The translations under genes and the position numbers were made by a program. Of a stretch of 64,000 nucleotides of DNA, positions 19,201-27,175 are shown piece after piece. The stretch covers positions 434,001 through 498,000 of the forward strand of contig NZ_QANL01000001.1 of the NCBI RefSeq assembly GCF_003067705.1. Direction: 5' to 3'. The notes below the pieces were generated by a model. The model made no database searches and was not told the DNA's origin. It saw only the letters and a list, made by a program, of their open reading frames with translations. How positions within the stretch are numbered: the stretch's first letter is position 1; each line of letters opens with the position of its first letter. Source of the stretch: Planctomonas deserti. GTDB taxonomy: Bacteria > Actinomycetota > Actinomycetes > Actinomycetales > Microbacteriaceae.

Positions 19201-22200
19201 TCGATCGAGCCGAGCTTGTGCAGGTCCGCGCCGACGCCGTCACCGGTGTACCAGCCGAAGGGCAGGTCCTCGCGGGGGGCGTACTGAGCGAGCGGCGTCA
19301 TCGTGGGCGCGGCGGTGCCGGACTTCACGAAGAGGGGCTCGAGCACCTCGTCCCCCTTGGCGACCGGCTGCGTGCCGCCCTCCAGGTTGGTCCAGCCCAC
19401 GTTCACGCCGTAGCCGAGCGTGCCGAGCACGTTCGCGAGCGTCGGCTCGTTGGAGCCCTCGATGCCGTTCATCGTGAGGCCGTAGACCCCGATGTCGGTC
19501 GTGCTGGTGCCGGCCGTGAGGCGGAGCGTCGATGCGCGCTGCCCGACCGTGGCGCCCGGGGTGAAGCGCACGCTGAGCGTGATGCTGCCCTGGGCGGGCA
19601 CGGAGACGTTTCCGCCCGTGACCGTGAACTCGCCCGCCTGGCCGCCGGTGAGGGCGGTGTTGACGGTCACGGCCTGCGCCGAGTTGTTGGTGACCGTCAC
19701 GGTCTTCGCCGCGCTCTGCGTGCTCTTCACCGCGGAGAAGACGAGCTCGTTCACGGAAGCGGAGACGGTGGACGCCTGCTGGCTCGCGGGGACCCGCAGG
19801 AGGTACATGCGCTGGTCGGAGCCGCTGCGGTCGTACTGGTTGACGTACAGGTTTCCGGTCTTCGGGTCCTCGACCACCTCGAGCGGGTCGTTGAAGCCGT
19901 CGACTCCCGACATCGTCGTGTTGGCGACGCCCGTGATGCCGACCGAGGTCTGGGCACCGAGGACCTTGCCCGTCGCCTTGTCGGGCTGCAGGAAGATCAG
20001 GTCGTTGTTGTTGGAGAAGCGGGTGACGACCAGGCGGCCCTTGAGCTGCCCGCCGAAGGTCGAGCTCTTGTACTCGAGCGCGCCGTTCGGGGACTTGTTG
20101 AACTCGAAGTCGTAGGCGACGCCGCGGTAGTTCGGGTCGGCCTTCGTTCCGAGCGGGTACTTCGACTCCTTGGTGCCGGGGGCCGTCGGGGTGGCCGCGT
20201 CGTTGCCGGCGTTCAGCACGAACTCGCAGCGCTCGGGGTTCGGGTGGCCGTAGTAGCCGCCCTCGACCACGTCGAAGAGCAGGTCCTTCTGGGTGGGGAT
20301 GTTGCCCGTCGGGGGCACCGTGCCTCCCGTGTACCCGCGGCGCACGCACTGCGGGGTCACGTCCGTGCCGTTCACGGTGGAGAAGCCGGGGATGCCGGCC
20401 GCGGCCGTGCGGGTGAAGGTGCCGTTGGCGTTGGCGGTCACACCGGGCGTGTTGGCGCCGCCGGCGGTTCCGTTCGTGGCCACGTAGAGGTGGTTGTTGG
20501 AGTGCCACACGAGGTCGTACGCGTTCCGGATGCCGGTGGCGTAGATCTTGAGCGGCGCGGTCGGCGTGTACGGGTTGTACGTGCCGCCCTGGGCGGTCTT
20601 CACGTCGATCGCTCCGCCGCCGTTGGCCGCGGTCTGGATCTGCCCGTTGGCCGGGTCGAAGACCAGGGTCGCACCGGTGAGCAGCTGCTCACCGCGCTGG
20701 CCCCACGCGTTGTCCAGATCGCCGGAGGCCTGGTTGGAGCCCTGCTGGAAGTAGATCCGACCGTCGGGGCCGTAGGCCATCGAGTTGGTGAGGTGGTCGG
20801 ACAGCGAGCGGGGCAGGCTCGTGAAGATGGTGCGGTCCGTTGCGAGGTTCGGCCCCGAGAGCTGGTGGATGCTCGACACCCACTGGCCCTGCTCGGAGAA
20901 GTTGGCGCTGGTGCGCGTCACCCACAGGCGGAGGTCGTTGGCCGTCGACGACTTGTCGAAGAGCAGGCCGATGTGCGCGAAGCCCTCGTAGCCGAGCGAC
21001 TCCGCCTCGCCGAGCGTGCCGTCCGCGTTCACGGTGAAGCGGAAGATGCCCTCACCGATCGTGGTGCCGTAGAGCTTGCCGTCCGGTCCGAAGGCGTAGG
21101 ACGACCAGTACTTCCCGCGTCCGGTCGGCAGTTCGACCTTCTGGAAGGAGATGCCCTTGGCCGGGGTGAACTCGTCGGACGAGGTCACCTCGCCGCTGCC
21201 CGTGGTGAACACGGACGTGAACGGCACGAACGAGACGCCGAAGTTGTCGGTCACGCCGCTCGTCACGACGAAGCGGTAGGCCGTGTTCGGGGCCAGCGGG
21301 TCGTTCGGGGCGAGGGAGATGACGTCGTTGCCGCCCGAGGTGCCGACGGTCGTCGGGACCAGCGCGCCGGTGGCGACGTTGTAGAGGTGCACGTTGCCGG
21401 GCATGCTGCTCGGCTTCACGCCGACGCCCGCGTAGGGGATCTTGATGTTGGCGGAGACGCCGGCGTTGACGTCGTGGCCGATCACGCGGTTCTCGGGCAG
21501 CACGGTGTCGACGTGCGGGGCCCGGGTGAGCCCGAGGACCTCGATGTAGGCGATCTTCGTGTTCACACCGCCCTTGGCGTCGATCGTCAGCTTGCCGTCC
21601 CAGACGCCGACCGTCGATGTGACGGTGGAGTACTCGGCGGCGGCGCTTCCGATGAACTTCTCGATGCCGACGGAGCCCTCGACGTTGATCACGTGGTTGG
21701 CCTCGTAGCCGCCGCCCGCGTCGGCCTCGTCGCCCACGGCGACCTTGACCGAGTACAGGCCGTCGGGCACGGCGAGCTCCCACACGCCCTCGGTCTTCAC
21801 GCCGTTGGTGCCGGTGCCGCCGTTGGCGTCGCCGTACTGCATGTGCAGGATCGAGTCGAGCAGGGCCGGGACGCCCGCGCGGTTGCGGTCGCGGCCGTTG
21901 GTCACGAGGCTCGTGGCGTTGCCGTCCTCGCTCAGCCAGCCGTAGCTGACCGTGCCGGCGCCCTGGGTCGCCCCGGTGCGCAGCCCGTAGGCCTGGCCCC
22001 AGTCGGCGAGGTAGCCGGCCACGGGGGTGGCGTCGGTGGCCGTGAAGTCCACCTTGACGTTCGTCGTGTTCGGCACGAGCGGCACCGCGACGACCTCGTT
22101 GGAGGCGGCGGAGCGGTTGCCGGCCAGGTCGACGGCGACCGCGACGTAGAAGTACGTCGTGCCGTTCGTGACGGTCGAGTCGGTGAAGGTCGTCGCGGTG

Positions 22201-25200
22201 ACGGGCGTCGTGCCGGAGACGGGGGTGCCGCTCGTGGACACGGCGGGCTCGGTGCCGCGGTAGATGCGGTAGCCGGCGACGTCGGTGGAGGCGGATGCCG
22301 TCCAGCTGAGGGTCACCGCGGAGTCCTTGGGCGCGGCGGCGAGCGCCGTGGGCCCAGTGGGCGCCTCGGTGTCCGGCACGACCGTGATGACGCCGGGCGC
22401 AGCAGCGGATGCGGCGGAGGCGTTGTCCGAGTCGTCGACCGCGACGACGACGTAGTAGTAGGGGACCTCCTTCTCCGCCGTCGTGTCGACGAAGGTGAGG
22501 GCGGTGACCGGCGCGGCGCCGGCGATGCCGTTCCCGGTGGTCGCGACCGTCGGCGTGGTGCCGCGGTAGACGCGGTAGCCCACGGTGTCGGTGGCGGTGC
22601 TCGCCGCCCACCGGACGGTGATCGCGTCGGTGCCCGCGGTGGTCACCACATTCGTGGGCGCGTCGGGCGCCTCGGTGTCGGAGCTCGTCTTCTCGTAGCC
22701 GACCGTCGCGGAGGCCTCGTTGTAGCCCTGGTAGTACTCGACGACGATGAGGTGGCTGCCGGCCGCGAGCGTGCGCTCGGCCGTGTGCGTCTCGTCGGCG
22801 CTCTGGTCGCGCCACTGGTCGATGACCAGCGCGCCGTCGACCTTCACGCGCACGCCGTCATCGGTGGCGGCGGAGAAGCGGTAGGTGCCCTTGCCCTCGT
22901 TGATGGTGCGGGTCCAGCGGACCGAGTAGAGGTTGCTCGAGGAGAGTCCCTCGGGCGCCTCGCCGGCCGCGAAGGTCTGGTCGATGTCCGCGACGCACTC
23001 GCGGTGCGCGACGGTGCCGGTGAGGCTCGTGTTCTCGAAGTACTCGGCGAGCCACTCGCCGGTCGCGCAGGAGGTGATCGTCTTCGTGAACGTCACCTTC
23101 GCGGAGCCGTCCCCGAAGCCCTGGTAGTACTCGACGACGACCTGGTGCGGTCCGTCGGCGAGGGGCACCTGGACGGTGCGGGTGCGGTCGGCGCTCTGCG
23201 CGTACCACTCGTTCAGCACGGAGGTGCCGTCGATGCTCACGCGCACCCCGTCATCGGTGCGGGTGGTCAGCTCGTAGCTGCCTGCGCCCTGGTCGATGGT
23301 GCGGGTCCAGCGGACGGAGTACTGGTTGGGGCTGTCGAGGCCGGCCGGGATGGCGCCCCCGGTGTAGGACTGGTCGATGGCGCTGACGCAGACGACGTTC
23401 TTGGGGGTGCCGGCGAGGGCGGTGCCCGAGAAGAACTCGGCCTTCCACTCGCTCGGGAGGCAGAGCTGCGGCGGGGTGGGGTCCTCGATCTCGGGGACGT
23501 CGACCTTCAGCGTGGCGGAGGCAGCGGAGTCGAGCTTGTCCTTGCTCGTGGCGACCACGGCGTAGTGGTAGGAGGTGCCCGCGGCGGTGCTGAGGTCCGT
23601 GTAGCTGGGCGACTCGACCGTGGCGAGCGGGGTGCCCGTCGTGTCGACGTCCGCGTCGGTGTCGCGGTAGACGCGGTAGGAGACGGCGTCGGCGGCGGGG
23701 GCCCACGAGACCGTGACGTCCTCACCGTCGATGGCGGCGGTGAGCCCGGTGGGGACGGCGGGGGTGATCAGGGTCAGGGCGGTGCGGTAGATCTCGACGT
23801 ACGCGAGCTTGCTGTTCGCGCCGCCGAAGGGGTCGATGCTGATCGTGCCGTCGGTCACCGTGACGTCGACGACGGCCGCCTCGTCGAAGGGACGGGCGGC
23901 GCTGGCCTGGAACCGGTCGAAGATCTTCTGGCCCTCGACGGAGATGGTGTGCTGGCTGTCGTAGCCGTTGGAGACGCCGGTGCCGCTGTCGCCGACGGCC
24001 GCGATGACCGTGTAGCGGCCGTTCGGCACGTCGTAGCGCCAGGTGGACTCGACGGGGGTGGAGGTGGTCGTGGCCTTGTACTGCAGGTGGATGATCGAGT
24101 CGAGGCGGGGGTCCGAGCCCGCGATGCCGCGCACGCGGGTCGCGGCGTTGTTGTCGAAGGGGGCGCCAGCGGGGTCGAGCCAGCCGAAGCCCGCCGCGGC
24201 GGAGTACGCCGATCCGCCGTCCTTCGTGTAGCCGGCCGCCGCGGAGCCCACGGGGGTCGTGAAGTCGATCTTGGCGACGAGCTCGCCGGCCGCCGCGGAG
24301 GCGACCGGACCCGTGCTCGAGGTGGGCGACGTGTTGCCGAGCGTGTCGCCGGCGACGACCGCGTAGTGGTAGTTGATGCCGCTGAACGTGGTCGTGTCGG
24401 AGAACGTCGTGGCCGTCACCGGGTTGGGGCCGGAGATGGGGGTGCCCGTCGTGGAGACCGGCGAGGTGGTCGAGCGGTAGACCCGGTAGCCGACGAGGTC
24501 GGTCTCCTCCGAGGGCGCCCAGGCGAGGTTGACCCCGCTCGGGACGGCGGTGGCGGACAGGGCCGCGGGGGCGGCGGGCGCCGCGATGTCGGCCTCGCCG
24601 AAGCCGAAGCTCTCGAACGAGTACGCGAGCGGCGTGGTCGCGAGCATGTTGCGCTTGGTCGCGAAGATGCCGCCGAACGCCGTCACCGAGCTGTCGGCCG
24701 GCTTCGAGGCGGCGAGCAGGCTGCCGTCGAAGAACGACGCGGGGACGTTGTCGAGGGTGCCGAGCCCGGTGACGGGGCCGGTGCCGATGCGGTAGCTGGC
24801 GAAGATCTTGCGATTGACCCCGTCCACCGCCATGTTCAGCGTGATCGGTCCCGCGGCGAGGGTCGGCTGGGTCGTGTTGAAGATCACCTGGTCGGCACTC
24901 GTGCTCGACGTGCCCGCCGGCGACGCGGAGACGTCGTTGATCTCCTTGGCGAGCTGGATCTGGCGCGTCGTCGCCGCATTGCCGATGATGACGAGCTTCG
25001 CGTAGTTCTTGTCGTCCGCACCGAACCACAGCCCCGCCTGCGCGAACGAGGTCGCGGCAGCGGGGCTGTCGAGGGTCGTGGTGAGCACGAACTGGCGGTC
25101 CTTCGCGGCGACGCCGAACCCGAGCGCGTTGTCCTGCGCGTTCACCGCCGCGTTCTGGATGCCGTTCGAGGCGGTGACGGTGAGCTTGCCGCCCGCCACC

Positions 25201-25541
25201 GACAGGTTCTGCGGCACGTAGTAGGGCGAGGAGCCCGCCGTGCTCGACGGCTGCACCGCCGGGAAGCCCGTGCCGACGCCGGCTGCGTCCGGCAGCCCGG
25301 ACGTGCCGCCGTCGAAGGTCAGGGACGCCGTGTTGCCCGGCGCCGCCACCTCCTCCCAGGGGAGTGGCGAGTATGGCGTCGCCGCCCACTTCGTCACGTC
25401 GGGGTCGACCTCCGCCAACGTGATGGCGGACGCGGGACCGGCTGAGAACAGCGATCCGAGCAGCGCCGTCATCGCGACGAACGACGGGACCAGAAGGCGG
25501 CGGCGGGCGGGGGACGCGGCGGAGCGCGGGCCGTGCGACAT
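13203..25541 (-). CDS. Giant secreted malectin/PA14/Fn3/beta-propeller protein
   Basis: About 4,112 residues. The start MSHGPRSA at 25541 is chosen because it opens a classic Sec signal peptide ending GPASA (about 39), although the ribosome binding site is weak. Approximate order: ConA-like sandwich 60-315; Fn3 320-415; malectin-like 420-590; Fn3; two PA14 domains 690-950; two Fn3 958-1155; malectin-like 1159-1337; Ig-like 1345-1450; six-blade propeller like sugar/sorbosone dehydrogenases 1457-1917; choice-of-anchor-type region to 2204; three malectin-like 2216-2741; Ig-like; second anchor-type region 2844-3151; Fn3; malectin 3254-3407; three Fn3; malectin; Fn3; malectin to the end. No LPXTG or C-terminal membrane anchor. 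Likely binds glycans outside the cell; enzyme activity of the propeller is unproven. Confidence 0.88.
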   Translation of the reverse strand: MSHGPRSAASPARRRLLVPSFVAMTALLGSLFSAGPASAITLAEVDPDVTKWAATPYSPLPWEEVAAPGNTASLTFDGGTSGLPDAAGVGTGFPAVQPSSTAGSSPYYVPQNLSVAGGKLTVTASNGIQNAAVNAQDNALGFGVAAKDRQFVLTTTLDSPAAATSFAQAGLWFGADDKNYAKLVIIGNAATTRQIQLAKEINDVSASPAGTSSTSADQVIFNTTQPTLAAGPITLNMAVDGVNRKIFASYRIGTGPVTGLGTLDNVPASFFDGSLLAASKPADSSVTAFGGIFATKRNMLATTPLAYSFESFGFGEADIAAPAAPAALSATAVPSGVNLAWAPSEETDLVGYRVYRSTTSPVSTTGTPISGPNPVTATTFSDTTTFSGINYHYAVVAGDTLGNTSPTSSTGPVASAAAGELVAKIDFTTPVGSAAAGYTKDGGSAYSAAAGFGWLDPAGAPFDNNAATRVRGIAGSDPRLDSIIHLQYKATTTSTPVESTWRYDVPNGRYTVIAAVGDSGTGVSNGYDSQHTISVEGQKIFDRFQASAARPFDEAAVVDVTVTDGTISIDPFGGANSKLAYVEIYRTALTLITPAVPTGLTAAIDGEDVTVSWAPAADAVSYRVYRDTDADVDTTGTPLATVESPSYTDLSTAAGTSYHYAVVATSKDKLDSAASATLKVDVPEIEDPTPPQLCLPSEWKAEFFSGTALAGTPKNVVCVSAIDQSYTGGAIPAGLDSPNQYSVRWTRTIDQGAGSYELTTRTDDGVRVSIDGTSVLNEWYAQSADRTRTVQVPLADGPHQVVVEYYQGFGDGSAKVTFTKTITSCATGEWLAEYFENTSLTGTVAHRECVADIDQTFAAGEAPEGLSSSNLYSVRWTRTINEGKGTYRFSAATDDGVRVKVDGALVIDQWRDQSADETHTAERTLAAGSHLIVVEYYQGYNEASATVGYEKTSSDTEAPDAPTNVVTTAGTDAITVRWAASTATDTVGYRVYRGTTPTVATTGNGIAGAAPVTALTFVDTTAEKEVPYYYVVVAVDDSDNASAASAAAPGVITVVPDTEAPTGPTALAAAPKDSAVTLSWTASASTDVAGYRIYRGTEPAVSTSGTPVSGTTPVTATTFTDSTVTNGTTYFYVAVAVDLAGNRSAASNEVVAVPLVPNTTNVKVDFTATDATPVAGYLADWGQAYGLRTGATQGAGTVSYGWLSEDGNATSLVTNGRDRNRAGVPALLDSILHMQYGDANGGTGTNGVKTEGVWELAVPDGLYSVKVAVGDEADAGGGYEANHVINVEGSVGIEKFIGSAAAEYSTVTSTVGVWDGKLTIDAKGGVNTKIAYIEVLGLTRAPHVDTVLPENRVIGHDVNAGVSANIKIPYAGVGVKPSSMPGNVHLYNVATGALVPTTVGTSGGNDVISLAPNDPLAPNTAYRFVVTSGVTDNFGVSFVPFTSVFTTGSGEVTSSDEFTPAKGISFQKVELPTGRGKYWSSYAFGPDGKLYGTTIGEGIFRFTVNADGTLGEAESLGYEGFAHIGLLFDKSSTANDLRLWVTRTSANFSEQGQWVSSIHQLSGPNLATDRTIFTSLPRSLSDHLTNSMAYGPDGRIYFQQGSNQASGDLDNAWGQRGEQLLTGATLVFDPANGQIQTAANGGGAIDVKTAQGGTYNPYTPTAPLKIYATGIRNAYDLVWHSNNHLYVATNGTAGGANTPGVTANANGTFTRTAAAGIPGFSTVNGTDVTPQCVRRGYTGGTVPPTGNIPTQKDLLFDVVEGGYYGHPNPERCEFVLNAGNDAATPTAPGTKESKYPLGTKADPNYRGVAYDFEFNKSPNGALEYKSSTFGGQLKGRLVVTRFSNNNDLIFLQPDKATGKVLGAQTSVGITGVANTTMSGVDGFNDPLEVVEDPKTGNLYVNQYDRSGSDQRMYLLRVPASQQASTVSASVNELVFSAVKSTQSAAKTVTVTNNSAQAVTVNTALTGGQAGEFTVTGGNVSVPAQGSITLSVRFTPGATVGQRASTLRLTAGTSTTDIGVYGLTMNGIEGSNEPTLANVLGTLGYGVNVGWTNLEGGTQPVAKGDEVLEPLFVKSGTAAPTMTPLAQYAPREDLPFGWYTGDGVGADLHKLGSIDISGYQSLLPPSSPGTVASFDPAAHKFGFFYVSNVFKRTGFTEDRLNTGIAHRARVYPAKNRTGTTIPNTYIVGFEDAANGDYQDYLFLVTGVKPATDTGSVDGGIRVDFTTKAAQLPAGYLRDYGQAFSLRTEADQGTSLTYGWKNDTTENDVDLSTGGTAGNGRDRASAQTDQRLDSFMHMQGAMVPNFNGNPTNAYWEIALPNGQYDVTVAVGDPAPQSDVEIHQINLEHDPAITLFRPTGVAGAASRHTTVTKTVTIEDGFLTVDARGGTNTKISYIDILPVTAPGGGDGDDPTDGAQVKVSFGTPEAPAVTGWSRDSGAPFSTTTGSGWVTTGGTPVDRATFMRYRATATAGISFPTDQLLRTGAHLQEPTEARWEYVVPNGTYEVAASVGDSAFLDSVHTVTAEGQPVVATFTPTGTTPFQTGKRTVTVTDGRLTIAGTGENTKINWVSIKGEGLDGPAVPATPTTKINFQPDSVPAPSGWTADTGAGYTAARGYGWLVNGQPADRSASTRYRAAPTAGISYPTGDVTRQTFIITQSGTVDVSDGVWQYALANGTYDVAVSVGDSGFLDSVHGVNVEGTNVVSGYVPTGGAPFSTGTAKVTVTDGMLTLTPTGTNTKVNWITIAGQTLSAPSLTVTANGQSVGTSYTGAPATIAVAAQAAGGATIANVTYALNGAAATAYTGPITVNQIGEQQLVVTATDSEGRATTRTIALTIEDIGGTVTLRNEQVTRVNGAPAPGFSEDWVALQRINSGVTTHQVMDQATVTVTNTGAKNLRITGMTLGGANAGQFEIVNPPVTPLTVAPGASTPVTVKFIANSGSRGVRSAQLTIASSDPAKPATVVQLRGGYMGAPEGGSELTLPEITALFGWTTSIGNLVNGDEMRTSPLKGEEVRTLQWKRADTTLPVTARQLAAFHGCCEQTERITINGVGSTHIAPYSQSILPPSSTAGAPTQVSTSPAGNFTFSVSGQTTNNVNYMALKTWPVRDRSGVIVPGAWIVGHDYISSPNQCGIAPTNCDFQDNVYLITNMLPVASSDTTAPAAPAASAAVTGTSATISWTPSTSTDVGGYAVERATAAEGPWTRISGQTPVSGTSFVDATAPAFVNTVYYRVLAVDASGNTAASAPAALDISSMPGRSLLIAANATAVTTGGRTWLPDAPYAAGGRLYRNPAVTQIAGTTDDALYLSERSETTTFGYNVPVPSGTYLVRLHYAEIYHGATGGGAGGTGKRIFSVNFEGGTTPEIPRLDLNAQVAPMTAYVTTNSVVVTDGNMDIDFAATVDFPSVSAVEIVRTGDAPAPPAAPTAVTATASATGATVSWTAAERAVGYYVEKSATPTGTFTRVSGTTDLTGTSYTDTALAEGATASYRVVAVGVTGLTSAPSGTATVTRPLTAPTAPSALTATGTTAAVNLAWTASSARAVGYYVERATAATGPWTRISGEANLTATTFADTTAVAGTAYFYRAVAVGATGLTSAASNTATGTRTVAPVAPAAPTGVTATGSATGVALAWTASPTATGYVVERAASATGTFARISAATPLTATTFTDTTGTAGTTYAYRVIAVGSTGLTSAPSAVTTGMKTAPAAGSTIRINAGGPAVTTNGVTWAADSGFVGGKTYTNGSVSAIAGTTDDVLYRTERSDPSFAYDIPVANGTYNVRLHFAEIYHGATGGGAGGTGKRVFDVNIEGGALELDNLDINARVAPMTAFVSSHTVTVTGGVLDIDFLASVDQAKISAIEVIPVAAPVAPAAPTGVTATGSATGVALAWTASPTATGYVVERAASATGTFARISAATPLTATTFTDTTGTAGTTYAYRVIAVGSTGLTSAPSAVTTGMKLRPTIRINAGGPAVTTGGVTWAADTGFAGGKVYTNPQVTAIAGTTDDVLYRTERSATTNLGPFGYNIALAPGTYTVRLHFAEIYHGATGGGAGGTGKRVFSVNLEGGATEIAALDLNAVVAPMTAHVRSNTLAVTDGNLDIDFSSTVDQAKISAIEIVHVR
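13689..13970. repeat. 282-bp exact direct repeat, copy 1 (Fn3 module)
   Basis: This stretch inside the giant gene is identical base for base to 14454-14735, as far as I could compare by eye. It encodes one whole Fn3 module. The offset is 765 bp (255 codons), so a malectin-plus-Fn3 unit was duplicated in frame. Confidence 0.9.
14454..14735. repeat. 282-bp exact direct repeat, copy 2 (Fn3 module)
   Basis: Second copy of the Fn3-coding repeat, 765 bp from the first. The flanking malectin-coding units (13203-13688 and 13971-14453) are clearly related but have diverged, apart from one stretch near 13406-13460 and 14171-14225 that is also nearly identical. Confidence 0.9.
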
Positions 25542-26252
25542 GACAATCCGTTCGGGTACGACAGATCGCGCCCGGACGCGCGTCAGAAGGCGCGCCGGAG
25601 CGAACGAGGGGGGCAGGGTGAGCGGGGGTGCTAGGGGGTGCGTCAACCGCTGGGAGGGGCACCGTGCGCGGACATCGGGCACGGCAGGCGGTTCGTCCGA
25701 CCCTCGGGGAAGGGTCGAATGCTGTGAAGTTACCACGACCTGAGAAACTTTCAGCAAACTTTTTTTGTACGTTTCAAGGGGGGTCGGGTAGCGCGCTCCC
25801 ACGTCCCGCGCCCCCGTTTCGCCGGTGGAGGAAACGGGTTACGGCGGCCCGTCGACGCGGACGTGCCGGCGGGTGCCGAGAACTCCCGGAGCCGCCCTCG
25901 AGAGGGCGGCGAGCTCGTGGGACTCGGTGCCGCGTGGCCGGTCAGCAGAGCATTCGGCGGGAGGGCGGCCGGGCCGTCGCGTCTTCGCCACTGAGCCCGC
26001 GGACGGGGCCGACCGGGTCCGTCGACCCTGATCCCGACCGCTCGAGCCCCGGACCCGGGTGCGCGAGGCCCCGCGCGGGTGACCCCCGGAAGGGGGTGAA
26101 TAACCCCCCGTCCGGAGCCCAAAGATTCCGTGCCCGCGCTCACCCGGATCACCTCGCGGAACGACGCCCGGACCCCGCGGCGGGCGGGGAAGGGACCCCG
26201 GAGACGACGGGCGCTACCATTCTGTTCGCAGCGACGCGGACGGAGGATTGCT
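25542..26252. promoter_or_regulatory. 711-bp non-coding region upstream of the giant gene
   Basis: No convincing gene; open frames here are Arg/Gly-rich shadows. An AT-rich island at 25722-25778, rare in this DNA, holds a T7 run, an inverted repeat GAAAC/GTTTC (25744-25748, 25771-25775) and, on the minus strand, a loose promoter pair TTGCTG (25757-25752) and TAACTT (25732-25727) 19 bases apart; this probably drives the giant gene. At 26082-26108, ACCCCC, GGGGGT and ACCCCC follow each other at 4-5 base spacing, so the middle arm can pair with either side, much like the leader of the surface operon. Confidence 0.4.
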
Positions 26253-26753
26253 GTGAGCAGCGCGACCACAACGACCACACCCCGGGCGGGCGACCTCGCC
26301 CTCCGGCGAGCGCTTCCGGCCGACGCCCGGGCGATCGCGGACCTGATCCGTTCGGCCAAGGCGACCGCCATGCCCTGGCTGGCCGTTCCGCACACCGCGG
26401 AGGAGGACCGGAACTGGGTGGCGACCGTGCTCCTGCCCGAGCAGGACGTGTGGCTCGCGACCCGGGGGGACGTCCTGGCCGGGGTGGCCGCCCTCACCCC
26501 CGGGCATCTCGAGCAGCTGTACGTCGCGACCGAGCACCAGGGCGCCGGCGTCGGCCGGCTCCTCCTCGATCACGCCAAACGGCTGCATCCCGGCGGCCTG
26601 CAGTTGTGGGTCTTCCAGCGGAACGCCCGGGCCCGTCGGTTCTACGAGACCGCGGGCTTCGTGCTCGCCGAGGTCACCGACGGGGCCGCCACCGAGGAGC
26701 GCGAGCCGGACGCACGCTACGAGTGGACTCCCGGCGGTTCCATGCACGGATGA
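26253..26753 (+). CDS. GNAT-family N-acetyltransferase
   Basis: A 166-residue acetyl-CoA-dependent acetyltransferase of unknown substrate. The GTG at 26253 is the start because GGAGG (26242-26246) lies six bases before it; the open frame upstream is Arg-rich. Motif A is LEQLYVATEHQGAGVGRLLL (about 86-105) with the Q-G-A-G-V-G pyrophosphate loop, and the C-terminal block NARARRFYETAGF (about 125-137) is the usual GNAT ending. Thr-rich N-terminal tail. Monocistronic by spacing; the Dabb gene lies 53 nt downstream but has its own promoter-like -10. Confidence 0.85.
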   Translation: MSSATTTTTPRAGDLALRRALPADARAIADLIRSAKATAMPWLAVPHTAEEDRNWVATVLLPEQDVWLATRGDVLAGVAALTPGHLEQLYVATEHQGAGVGRLLLDHAKRLHPGGLQLWVFQRNARARRFYETAGFVLAEVTDGAATEEREPDARYEWTPGGSMHG

Positions 26754-26806
26754 TCCCCTCGCGGGACTCGGCGCAGCTCCGGGTGCGTGATCGATAGCGT
26801 GGACGG

Positions 26807-27115
26807 ATGATCCGTCACACCGTCGTCTTCCGTCTCGTCCACGCCCCGTCCTCCGCCGAGGAGGCGGACTTCCTCGCCGAGGCCGAGCGGGCGCTGACCG
26901 GCATCCCGGGCGTGCAGCGGTTCGAGCGCCTCCGCGAGGTGAGCCCGACGAACGGGTTCACGTTCGGGCTGTCGATGGAGTTCGCCGACGCGGACGCGTA
27001 CGCCGCGTACAACGACCACCCGGCCCACCGGGCCTTCGTGCAGGACCGGTGGGTTCCGGAGGTCGCCGAGTTCCAGGAGATCGACTACATCGCGTACGCG
27101 CCCGACGCCTCCTGA
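26807..27115 (+). CDS. Dabb (stress-responsive A/B barrel) domain protein
   Basis: A 102-residue ferredoxin-like A/B barrel of the Dabb family. Members form dimers and occur in stress responses and small-molecule metabolism; the role here is unknown. Family features are HTVVFRL at 4-10, the helix with ALTGIPGVQRFE and the C-terminal YAAYNDHPAHRAFV block (about 64-77). TAGCGT (26795-26800) stands six bases before the ATG and there is no ribosome binding site, so a leaderless message is likely. It converges on the aldo/keto reductase gene. Confidence 0.88.
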   Translation: MIRHTVVFRLVHAPSSAEEADFLAEAERALTGIPGVQRFERLREVSPTNGFTFGLSMEFADADAYAAYNDHPAHRAFVQDRWVPEVAEFQEIDYIAYAPDAS

Positions 27116-27175
27116 CGCCTCCTGCCCCTTCTCGTAGACCGGGCGGGCGGCGCCCGTGGGCCTCGCCGGGCCGGG

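Noticed and set aside
12678-25445. A 4,255-codon open frame on the plus strand opposite the giant gene
   Set aside because: Its translation is Arg/Gly/Val/Asp-rich without domains, signal peptide or ribosome binding site; it is the mirror of GC-rich codon use in the real minus-strand gene, whose product has clear Fn3, PA14 and malectin patterns.
25628-26220. A gene in the gap before the GNAT gene
   Set aside because: All frames give Arg/Gly/Pro-rich translations without start signals; the GGAGG before the GTG at 26253 marks the real start of the GNAT gene.
27118-27175. Terminator between the Dabb and aldo/keto reductase genes
   Set aside because: Only short, GC-rich arms that pair in several ways; no clear single stem-loop.
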